The position numbers and the translations under genes were made by a program. Shown here one piece after another: positions 10,601 to 22,600 of a stretch of DNA of 64,000 nt. Each line of letters starts with the position of its first letter. Within the stretch, counting starts at the first letter, position 1. Source of the stretch: Bedellia somnulentella (Eukaryota; Arthropoda; Insecta; Lepidoptera; Bedelliidae); the NCBI GenBank assembly GCA_963576735.1, contig OY755182.1:5208001-5272000 (forward strand), in the 5' to 3' direction. The notes beneath the pieces are model-generated. The model was not told the origin of the DNA, ran no database searches, and saw only the letters and a program-made list of their open reading frames with translations.

Positions 10601-13600
10601 CCAACTGTGATCATCCGAGAGTATCGTCAGGCACTTGAGGATGCTGTCAAACTGTTGGAAGAGAAGATCTCTGTGCCACTGGATTTGAATGACAAAGAGA
10701 AAGTCAAGGAAGTTGTAAGTTTATACCTATCTTTTTCTACTAACTTTATTTAGTATGTCACATAGGAGGATAAATATAATAAACTTTTTTTTGTCTGTAT
10801 AGTTTTTCTCAAGTGCCATTTTCTAATAAAGTTTTGCCTCATCAGCACACCAGGCTATATTTAGGATTTCAACTGGTTAAAGCCATTTTTGCAAGCTTTT
10901 GATCCACAGTGGTTAGTAAAGTTGTATGTCACCTTTTAAGCTTTGTTTCAGTCAATATTAATATGTTTTTTTACAGACCTGTTAATCTTTTTTTTTTGGT
11001 ACATTTTATTTGTTTTGTATTCCCTCAGGCATTATTATATATTTTTTTCAGATCCGCACATGCGTGGGTACAAAGTATGTAGGTCGCTGGGCCGACTTGG
11101 CTGTTGACATAGCACTGGAGGCTGTCAACACCGTCACTATCAATGAAAATGGCAGACTCGAAGTTGATATCAAGAAGTGAGTACTAAATCATTTAATAAC
11201 AGGAACATTTATATATGTTACTGATTCACCCAGGCTTTATATGATTAGTAAGTGTTTTGATTATGTATAAAACAAATGAACAATCATGATAGGTCAATGG
11301 GTAGAACATCCACAAGTTGATCCACAAGAGGAGTGGGTTCAAATCCCATGGTGGGACATAAACCAATGTGTCTTCTCTGTAGGCAAAACATTGCAAGGAC
11401 ATCCACATGGCTAAGTTGTAATTTGTATGTGACAGTGTATTCATACAAAACGGCAAAAGGCCTGCCCTCTATTCAGAAGTATTAGTACCTCTGGCACACA
11501 CTGCAAGGATATATGGCATGTTTTGAGATAAGTTGATTTGAGAATAAACCATAAATATAGCTGATCTACGGAAGTTAACTTTAGATCAGGCAGCTTGGTA
11601 AATTCTCAACTGAGGGCTTATGTGGCTTGGATATTATTTGTATGCATTGTGAACTTAATACAATGGTTCTTTTTATACTATGCAATTTTGGGTGTTGGGG
11701 TTGGAAACCCATCACCAGCAACCTTTATTTTACCATCTTTTTCCCACTTAACTTTCTAGAAGTGGCTGAGGAATTTCTAATTCCTTAGCTCTGGCTACCC
11801 CTTCTAGGGATTCATAGTCGTGAGTATATGTATGTATGTATGTTCTTTTTATATTGTAAAATTTGTAAACCAACACTTCCAATTTTATTTATCAGTCATT
11901 GTCAGTCAGAAATCACCTAACCACTTACCAATATTCTCACCTTTCCCAGCTACGCAAAAGTAGAGAAGGTACCTGGAGGCACTATTGAAGAGTCCAAAGT
12001 ACTATCTGGAGTGATGGTAAACAAAGATGTCACTCATCCCAAGATGAGGCGCTACATTGAGAACCCCAGGATCATTCTTCTGGATTGCCCGCTTGAATAC
12101 AAGAAGGGAGAAAGTCAGACCAACATTGAAATTCTTGGGGAACAGGTAAAGAGCAGTTTTTTGCACTTTAGTATCCTGATACGCTACCATTATCCATACA
12201 GAACAGTTTTTAATGGGGTTTGTTACTGTGATTGCTATGTGGGATTTTCTAGTTGACTTAGTTTTAAAATATTTTGTCTAGTAGTCATTGTTTATTATAT
12301 TATACTAGGTGTGTGTGTGGTGGACAGCTTTATTTTGTATAAATATTCAGTCAAATAAATGACCAAGTAAAACCCCTCAAAAGAGAAAGAACCTCTAGAG
12401 GAATTAATTTATAGTTTTTTGACAGGCTTTTTCTGCATGTCGACATCTACTGTGACTTTATTTTGCATGACAAACAGATTAATCACAGCCACACTTTTCC
12501 AGGACTTCACAAAGCTCCTCCAACTCGAAGAAGAATACGTCCAACGGCAATGCGAAGACATCATCGCTCTGAAACCAGATATTGTCTTCACTGAGAAGGG
12601 AGTTTCTGATTTGGCACAGCATTATCTTATGAAGGCTGGTATCACTGCTATTAGGAGGTGAGATATTTATTAGCTATTTAGGTGTGTAGTGTCTGCTTAG
12701 AATAGCACTTCCCCATTTCTTCCGGTGGGTGTACGTAAGAGGCGACTAACAGTATTGGGGCTTATAAGGGATTTTTGGGCGATGCGGTTGGAGACCCATC
12801 ACCAACAACCTTTATTTTACCATCTTTTCCCCACTCAACTTTCCAAAAGTGGCTGTGGAACTTCTAGCTCCTTAGCTCTGGCTACCCCTTCTAGGGATTT
12901 ACAGCCGTGAGTATATGTATGTATGTATGTATATTTATTAAATGGTTTAAGTTAATAGTATTCGCTGCGTCATTAGGTGTATAGGGTACACATTTATTAT
13001 TAAAGCCAGATAACTAAAAATGAACTTACTTTTCCAAATTAACATCACTTATAACAAAGAGGACTTAAGGTACAATATCGTATTCATCTTCTTAAGAAAT
13101 AGCGAAAAGTAAAACCTATGAATTTACGAAGATGCTAATTTGCGAAAGCTTGTCTTTGTTCATGAAAACCTGATGTGGGGATTATTATTATTACTAATAA
13201 ATAAAGAATAAATAAAGAAAAGAAAAATTTCGACATTAGCTTGTCTTGTGAATTTATGGCATTTGGTTTATTTGTTAATTCAGTGTCTCAATAGCAACTA
13301 TACTTAGCACTCAACACCGGATTTGAATCTGTTTTTTACATTCATATCCATTTTATCTATGTTCATTTACAAATATTCATGGGTATAGATCTCAAGAATA
13401 AGAGTAACAAATTATTCCACTATCTTTGGAAATCGGAAATGAGAAAATTCTAAACTATTCTTGGTTTGTGCTGGGTCAACATCACACACAATGACTTTAA
13501 CGCCCATAGCACACGACGTTTTTTATACGCGCGCATGGCGCGCAGATGACGCGCGTATACGCGCTTCATACGAGATTTGAACGCAACCTTGTACTCTAAG

Positions 13601-16600
13601 CACATGGGGCGATCGTGAAACAGCAATACAGACGCGCTGTAGCTTTTGCGTTTTGATCAGAGACTGTTCTGTTCAGTTGTACAATGGCGTCGGTTGAGAC
13701 AACACTGCGTACGTTGGCCTTAGTACTCCTTTTAAAACGAAAAAAAAGTAAAAAAAAGCGAATCTATTGGATAGACCCATTTACGAGTGAAAAAAGATTG
13801 AGTGGTCATTATCATACAACGTTTAAAAAATTGATAATACGTAGAAGATGGAAGAAATTTTATAATTGTTATCGAATGTCACATTCGTCATTCCAAGAAC
13901 TTCTTTTGATTCTAAAACCAGAGTTAACTCGTCAAAATACAGTAATGAGATCATGTATATCGGCAGAAGAACGTTTGCTCATCACATTGAGGTAAGAAAA
14001 CAACTAGTTTTTTATTTATTTATTTATTATGTATTTATTTATTTATTGACCTGATGCAGTTTAAATCATTCGCACTTAGATTATTAATAAGAGAAAAATA
14101 TTTATTCGATATCATCATACATGTCAGTTAGGATATCGGAGTCATTTGTAACCGATTCATTGCTATCCAAATTTTGGAGTGAACTGACAGATTCGTTTCT
14201 TGGCACTGATTGATTACTTGGATAAGGAGGCTGAAATTCAGACTGATATCCAGATCCAGACTGATATCCATACTGATGTTCATATTGAAATGCACCTTGG
14301 TATCTATTTTCATGTAATGTTCTCGATAACTGTCCCATATTTTTATATTTACGAATTAAATTTATCATATCAGCTTTGGCCTCTAACTTGAATTCCTGTT
14401 TGATGGCAGAAAAATCTTTACCTAACGAAACTAAGAACAGAATGTCGGGATTTTCACATAAAATTGTATTATTCACTTCCTTAGACTGTTTGAGATTTGC
14501 TGTCAGTGCTTCATACAATTTGTCTAGTGGGTCTTCATGTTTTGGAGTCTTTTTTGACTTCTTTGGTGAATGTGGCTTTTGAAAATCATAGTCTTGGTCA
14601 CGCCCCAGTGCTGCATCATCGTTTTGACTTGGAGATCTTATTTCATAAAGCGGGTCTAAAAAAGTTAGCAAATTGGAATATATGTAGGGTCTTCTAGGCT
14701 TAGCTCCAGATCCACTGGAACAGTTATTGTTCTTCGCTTTGTCTCTTTTATAAGCGTCCTTAATACTCTTCCATTTTTTTTGAAGTTCAATGACTGAAAA
14801 CAATAATATGTAATGTTAATAATTTAGTTATTTATTAGGTTAATTTGAATTTCTTTGAAATAAGTAGTTGTGTGTATGTTCATTTTAATTAAATATGTAA
14901 AATTATCATCATTGTAATGACAATAGAAGTTTTAATAATGCTTTTTTTTCTACGGGTTGTTATTTCTCAGATATTCACTATGACTTTAAGTGTGGGCAAA
15001 CGACGGCAGGCATTATAGTCCGTGAAACCGTAAAAATAATATGGGATAAATTAAAAAACATCTGTATGCCAGAACCAACCGAAGAATCACATCTAAAAAC
15101 TGCTGAAGGATTTATGAAATATGCAAATTTTCCCAACCTACTTGGGGCTATCGATGGAAAACATATTAGAATTATAAAACCTCAACATAGTGGATCAGAG
15201 TATTTTAATTATAAAAAATATTTTTCCATTGTATTGCTTGCAATATGTGATGCAAATTACAGATTTATCGATATAGATGTTGGATGCTATGGAAAAGCTG
15301 CAGACTCAACAATAAATGATTGTAGTGAATGGACCCAAAAGATAAGGCAAGGAAATTATAATATACCGAATGCGAGACCAATATCTAATAATGGAGTGCC
15401 AATACCATTTACGTTTGTTGGAGATGAAGGCTTTGCATTATCTCAACATTTGCAGAGACCTTACGCTGGAAAAATCTTGCCACAAGAAAAAAGGATATAT
15501 AATTATCGTTTGACACGTGCCAGACGATACATTGAATGTACATTTGGTATATTAAGCAACAAATTTAAAATCTTCAATCGACCACTGAACGTTAGCGTGG
15601 ACTTCAGTGTGGCTATTGTGAAAGCCTGTTGTATGCTGCATAATTTCATACGTGAACGTGACGGTTATAATTTTCATAAGTCTTTGAGTATAGTTGGTTT
15701 AGAAGATCCTCCTGAAAATGCAAGTTTGATTTCGATTGGTACAAGACGGTCACAGGTACAATTAAGCGGAACCACGATACGAAATATGTACACTGATTAT
15801 TTTATTAGCGATGAAGGTGCAGTACCATGGCAATATTCTAAAATTTAGGGTACCTAGGTAGGTACCCTAAATTACAATACATGATCTACTGTTTTCCTAT
15901 TTTATGTATCGGCGGGCGGATCTGAAAAAATAAGGAACTTTTTTTCGAAATGTCAATTATTTGTTCAGTCCATCGACAGAAACCGTGAATACAATCACCA
16001 TTTATTAATTGTAATTTTTTTCTAAAAACGAATATTTAGCGAAATATCATGACAAATTTTTAATTCATAAGTTCCTTTTTTTCAGATTCGACCCAACGTG
16101 CGCCGTGAAGATAGCCACCCCATGTCGTGTGCCTACGTTTTAGGGTACTAAGTAGTTAGTTCCAATAAGTAAAAAAAATACTGCTAGTGCTTATTAACTA
16201 CCTATAGAAACGTGGGCACGCGACATGGGTGGCCTATCTTTACGGCGGCGCGGCGATGTTCTTGTGTACCTAGTCCTAAAACAAATAAATATAATAAAAA
16301 TTACCTGCCAGGTTTTTTTCCTTATTGGTTTTTTCATTGAAATCGTTATAAAAAATTTGGCACAATTCATCCCAAGCATTTCTTTTTAACACTTTGTTAG
16401 AATATTCGGGTAGTAGAGAATTCCATGTAGCTGGACGATTGTTAATTTCTGCAATAAAGCGGTCGGTGTCGAAGTGTTCCATTTTGAACCATATACACGC
16501 GCAGCTTACAATAACTATCAACGTTAATAGATGGATCGAGAGGAGTAAAATAAAGAATGTTGTGGAAAATAAACTTGTCACTCAAACCAAAAACGGTAAT

Positions 16601-19600
16601 GTCAAGCCTAACCATAGAGCTTAACATTTAACTTGACGAAGCAGGTCATATATCTTAACAATCAATACAACTGAGGCGCGGGCGGTGCAGTCAGTGGTGG
16701 CGTGAGCGCATCTCCTCCCCCCTGCCCCTACTCCGCTCCTTTGTACGCGCGTTTGCATCGCTTTATACGCGCGTATACGCGCTTCATGAATGCAAACGCA
16801 AAAATCAGCGCCAACGGCGCCGAAAACGCGCGTTCCTAATACGCGCGTCGTCGGCGCGTATAAAATACGTCGTGTGCTATGGGCTTAAAAGTCTCAAAAA
16901 TCCTAGGTCAATTTTTTTAAGCCACCCCGGGCAATAATTAAGAATCTAAACCTATATATGGTTGTGGTTTTTTAAAATACCTTTGATATCGCTAAATTTT
17001 CATATACTCATTTCAGACTGCGTAAAACAGACAACAACCGTCTAGCCCGAGCCTGCGGGGCCACCATAGTGAACCGTACTGAGGAATTAAAGGAGAGCGA
17101 TGTGGGAACCAGCGCTGGCAAGTTTGAGGTGAAGAAGATGGGAGATGAGTACTTCACCTTTGTCACCGAGTGCAAGAATCCTAAGGTGGGTGGAATTAAG
17201 GTTTTTATGTAAGAAGTATAAAAAATAGTCATGATAAAAGTAAAATAATAGTTTTGATGATCTTACAAAACAGATCGTGCCATCTAGTAGAGTGATTTAA
17301 CTTTATTTGAGGTGAAGAGGATGGGGGACGAAATCTTCACCTTTATCACCGAGTGCAAAATCTTAAGGTGGGTGAAATTGGGGATTATATGTAGGAATTT
17401 AAAAGTGGTTGATAGGGTCATATAGTGGTAGGGTAGGTCATAGAAGAAAAGTAAAAGATTGGTTTTGATTCTTTTACGAGACACATTGCCCCACACACAT
17501 TGGTTCTTTTACAAAACATATGGCACCATCTATTGGAGTGATTTAAAACTATTTGAAGAGGATGGAGGACGCATACTTCACCTAAGTTCCTGAGTGAAAG
17601 AATCCTACAGCGGGTTAATTCGTGGCTTTATGAAGGAAATTTCGAAGTGGTTGATTGTATAATATCATTTATTTTACAATCTTGAACCCACTCAACTTCA
17701 AACGTCCTTATAAAAGTGATATAATAACAATGATAAGTTATTTACAAAACATATTGCGTCGTCTAGTTAAGTAAACCATAAAGACAACACCGACTTCAAT
17801 TTCGCGGAACATTGTTTTGTTCCTAATCACTTGCAGATCGTGTCATTTTTTTGTCATGTAGCAGTGGTTTATATTACGGTATCTAGTTAAAACTGTTTTT
17901 AATACCCAGTATTTTTAATAATTTCAGGCGTGTACAATCCTTCTTCGTGGTGCTTCCAAGGACATTCTTAATGAGATCGAAAGGAATCTGCAGGACGCGT
18001 TACACGTTGCTAAGAATTTGGTAAGAAATATTTTTGTGCTATTTTGATTACAGTGTACATAGTATACAACCGCTTCTAATGTAGAGGAAGTCAGTCAAAT
18101 CCTGCGTTGGAACTCCATGACCATGCCTTTTCCTAAGTCCTATGTGGTTATGGTTAATTTATCAAGTTTAAATTTCGGTCAGGGAAAAATCGTGAGGACA
18201 CCTCTGAATTGAGTTGCACTGTCACGTTACAATATATTTGTACAAGGAACTTGTTACTTTTAAATGTTTTTGCTATCTCTACACTGAAAATGATGAATAT
18301 CCAGTAGTCATCATCAAGGAATTTCCTATTTAACGCCGAATTTTTTTTTCAAATACGATCTATACATCCTTGATATAAGCAAATTCAATCAAAATACACT
18401 AAACTGAAACTCAAACGTTCACGCCGTATATCTCTGAAGGGGTTGGCAGAGGTACTTTTACTTCTGGACATCCCATGACATTGTCACCTGGTGTTCACGT
18501 GATAGGGGCAGTTCTATCGCCGTTTTGTAAGAATACAGTGTCACATGACTAAGTACAACTCAGCCATGTAGGTTTCCCCACGATGTATTCCCAAAATAAT
18601 ACTAAAGCTGCACAATATAAAACACATACAATATAAGTACATCATCATCTGCAGGTAGTAGCTCCGCGGCTCGTGCCCGGCGGGGGCGCCACCGAGATGG
18701 CAGTGTCTCGCGCATTATCTGCGTCAGCAAGACATGGACCGTATTTGGCTGTGGCTGGAGCACTGGGTAAGGAAATATAATGGTGTATGGTTATCGGTTT
18801 GCTGCGTAGTGTCAACTTAGAATAGCACGAAGAACAAGAAGTTAAGGAATGAGGTGAACGAATGAATGAAACTAATAGTGCCAATGAAACTTAAAGAATG
18901 AATAAATGGAAACGATACATTGAATAAAGCTGATAGAATGAATAAAACGAAGTTGGTTAAAATCTTTTACATTAATGTATGGTACGGGTGGGGGCGCCAC
19001 CGAGAAGGCATTGTCTCGCGCATTGTCTGCGTCCGCCAGACACGAACCGTATTTGGCTGTGGCTGGAGCACTGGGTATGAATATATGGTTATTTTTATGG
19101 TATTTGTGGCTGGAAGTAATATATGGTTAAATGAGGCGGCCAAATGAATGAACGAGACAAAAAGTTATCTTACAAGATGACGTTAAAAAAATGTTTCCTT
19201 GGTTTGATGTGTGTTTAGTATATGGAATTTTTGAACAATAATAGAGATTAAAAATGAGGTGACCTAAGTGCATGAATCTGATAGAATTTATAAGTGAAAC
19301 AAAGTTGGTTAGAACTGAGATGGCAGTTCTTGTGCATTATTTGCATCAGCTAGGCGTACCATAGCAGACCATATTGAGCTGTGGCTGTAACTCTGGGTAA
19401 GGATGTATGTTTAGTGTTTAGGTTATTTATTTGGAAAACTTACAGCTAAATAATAACGATATAAGTAACAGTACATAGCATCGATGCCAGTTAAAAGTCT
19501 TCACCAGTAGTATTATGGAAGATAGATAGATAGATAGATGAGTATTTTGGTTTCCGCACATAGCTCCCTAATGGAACTTTTTTACGTGGGCCCTGGCCGT

Positions 19601-22600
19601 CTTATTCAATCCACCCTAACTCTGTCCAAAATCTTTCAAGTTGTCCTAGGTCTTTTAAAGAGTTTTTTATACTACCTGTTTTTGTCCTATCTTTTGAGTA
19701 CGGGCTGTTTAAAGCCTGGCACTCAAACATGACGTGATTTACTGTCTCCTCGGCTTCCATGCATGCTCTGCACAGAGGACTATCTGTCACACCGATGTTG
19801 TGAAAGTGCTTATTCAATGAGCAATGACCAGTGATGATTCCTGTTATCGTTCTTAGGCTTCTCCTGTTTAGTCGAAGTAGTCGTCTTGTTAGTTTTTTAT
19901 CTATGTCCGGCATCGCTTCTTTTGATTGGCGGCATTCAGTTATTTCACGCCAGAGAGAGTTATGTTGTTCTTGTGTGCGTTGCCTCAACCAGGTGCGGTA
20001 TTGGTTGAAGGGAATTGGTACTATTGGTTCTGGTCCTTCTATTATGTTGTCGGATCCTCTACGAGCTAGCTCATCAGCTGCATCGTAGTATTATGGAAGT
20101 GATATGTGATAGTCACCAAATGAATTTAAGTTGATAGTATGAATGAATGCGACGAAATATGTTTGTCTTTCATTATAATTTTCCTTGGTTTCAGAGTTGA
20201 TTACGTTATTCATCAACAAAATAGATTTATATAAAATTTGAATTGTTTTTAGGGAGCATGTTTTTATGTAAATTATAAAAACCATCAATCATATCTTTAA
20301 ATCTGTTTTTCAGTCAACCCAAAAACATAATGTGTAACTGTGTGTGACATGGTTGTTGATATTTTATCATACACATGCTGAGGCAGTGATCAACTCTTCG
20401 TTTATTTTTACTTTGAATTTCTATTCCTGTGCACTGAATTTTCTTTATTCTTCCAATCCTACAACAAACCGTCTTTTTACAGAGATAATCCCCCGAACTC
20501 TCGCCCAGAACTGTGGCGCCAATACGATCCGTACTCTGACGTCACTCCGTGCCAAACACGCTGCGGGAGGAAGCAGCTGGGGGGTGTGCGGGGACAGCGG
20601 CGCCTTGGCTGATATGGCGGCGAAGGGGGTTTGGGAACCGCTGGCTGTTAAGTTGCAGGTAGATATGATATTATAGTCAACATACATATACTGACGTACT
20701 CATACATACACTTTACAGCGGGATGCTGGCCGATACAGCCTGCCGTGTACCAAATTTTAATTTGTATTTATACTTAGCTAGAGAAACATTTCGGTACAGC
20801 GATGTAGGGTTATGAGAGAGACGCTACTAGTGTGCGAGTGAGTCCGCCGCCAGGACTACGCTACATAGAAAGATAGAAAACATAGTCATACTTACACACT
20901 ATGACGTCACTGCGCGCTAAACACGCGGCGCACACTGAATCGCGTAGAACATGCTAGCTGGACAAAATTATTTTTCGACTTCTAATTGCTTTTTTTTGTT
21001 CAAATAGTAGTTAGTTATTGTTACCAGTAAGATTAGAGATAAAACCGGTTTTTTATAAAAATATTTGCTTTTTATAAAATAATACAACAGATGATGGTGA
21101 AATTATGTATCGATATAAATTATTGATTATGCACAATACATCTAAAAACAAGAATGGTGAAAATAGCAACTATAACTGAAAATAAAATGATTCAAATACA
21201 ATTTTAAAAAAAAAAATGTAATTACACGCGATTAAAATATCCGAAAATTAAAAAGTTGTTTTAATTATGATTCAAATACAGTTTAACAATAAAAACCTTA
21301 ATTATAAAAATATACAAAACTACCTATTTACAATCAAAAACCTAAAATCTATATTTCTTCGCCCTCCGACGAGTCAGATTCAACATAATATTTTTTGTTT
21401 CTTATCAAATTACAAAGCGTATTGGTCACTGAAGGCACAATAATTAAATTAAGAACTTCGGGCATTAACTGTTTGGTTTTTTTTTGGAATATCAAAGGGT
21501 CAGATGATGCTAAAATAACATACATTAAGTCGGTATTCGTGGCAATACCACTTCCTCGCTGCCTTATAACTGTGACTATTTCCCTTGGAGTCAAAAAAAT
21601 AAGCTCAAGCCTCGTGAGTTACCTGCCTACCATCTGGGCACGAAGGAACTTTCGGGGCCTCACCATCACTTGTCCGTTTTATGGCCTTCGCGATGGTTCT
21701 CTTTCCTTCCGATCTGCTAGCTACCTCAGCAGGAGTCGCCAACTCCTCTGCACTTCACGGACTAACACCCTCTTCTAAGCGCCGTTTCTTCGTCTTGAAC
21801 GAAGCGTCCCCAAAACTGGATTTTGGTCTGCCCGGGTGGCATTTATCGCTGCTTGATAACTTGGAGGGACTATTGGACTCTTCACATAAACCTTAAACTT
21901 AACATCGTCACCTTCTAACCAACTTTGTACGTGGACAAGAATCGACCTCTTTTATGTGACGCTGAATCCCATTTTTCGGTCATCTTTGCGGTGGTTGTAG
22001 CAATTTTCTGTTTGATTTCTCGGATAGACTCTTTGGCGATGTTTTAGAGGTCTTACCTCATCATAAGAAAGTCGAATATTCGAGAGTTTCGATTTTCTTC
22101 ACCGTGTTTCAGCCATTCCTCAAAAAAATATTTTTTTGTGATGGTGAGAACGTGTTCTGGAAAAAAATGAAAAAATAATGTTGTCCTGAGATGCCGCAAC
22201 AAAATTTTGTTCAAATTTAATGCTGAAGTTTGTATCTAAAAGATATAAAATAAAACAGCCTGGAGACACGTGGAGATCGCAAGTTCTGGTCTTTGGAACT
22301 TAGAGAAAGGAAAAAAATACGAAGTTTTTTTACAGCGCATTTCAGAAAGTTATATCAGACGTAAAACCGATATTTGGATAAGGTTTATTTATAATAACAT
22401 AATCTACATACCTTCAACAATAAGATCCATACCACAACACTTTTTATTTATCACAAATTCACTCAGGAGACTCTTTCGATCGTGTAGTAAAATTGCAAGT
22501 GACAAGTATTCAGTAAATTGATATTTATAACATTTCCCCTAAGCCGCTCATCACTTAGTGTCCTCCCTGCTATGACACAAATAATTCATAGAAATGGTAC

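Larger units (their letters stand above)
13501..16885. mobile_element. PIF/Harbinger DNA transposon, 3385 bp, two-gene, near complete
   Basis: Terminal inverted repeats GCCCATAGCACACGACGT (one base inside each end), continuing into TATACGCGC-rich subterminal DNA. TAA on both sides (13498-13500, 16886-16888) is the 3-bp target duplication typical of the superfamily. It carries a DDE transposase gene on plus and a MADF-type DNA-binding protein gene on minus, the standard two-protein set. Inserted in CCT3 intron 7. Both frames are largely open, so the copy looks young. Confidence 0.92.

Noticed and set aside
21395..21778. 127-codon plus frame in the Transib-like element
   Set aside because: Antisense to the better-supported minus remnants of the element's own protein.
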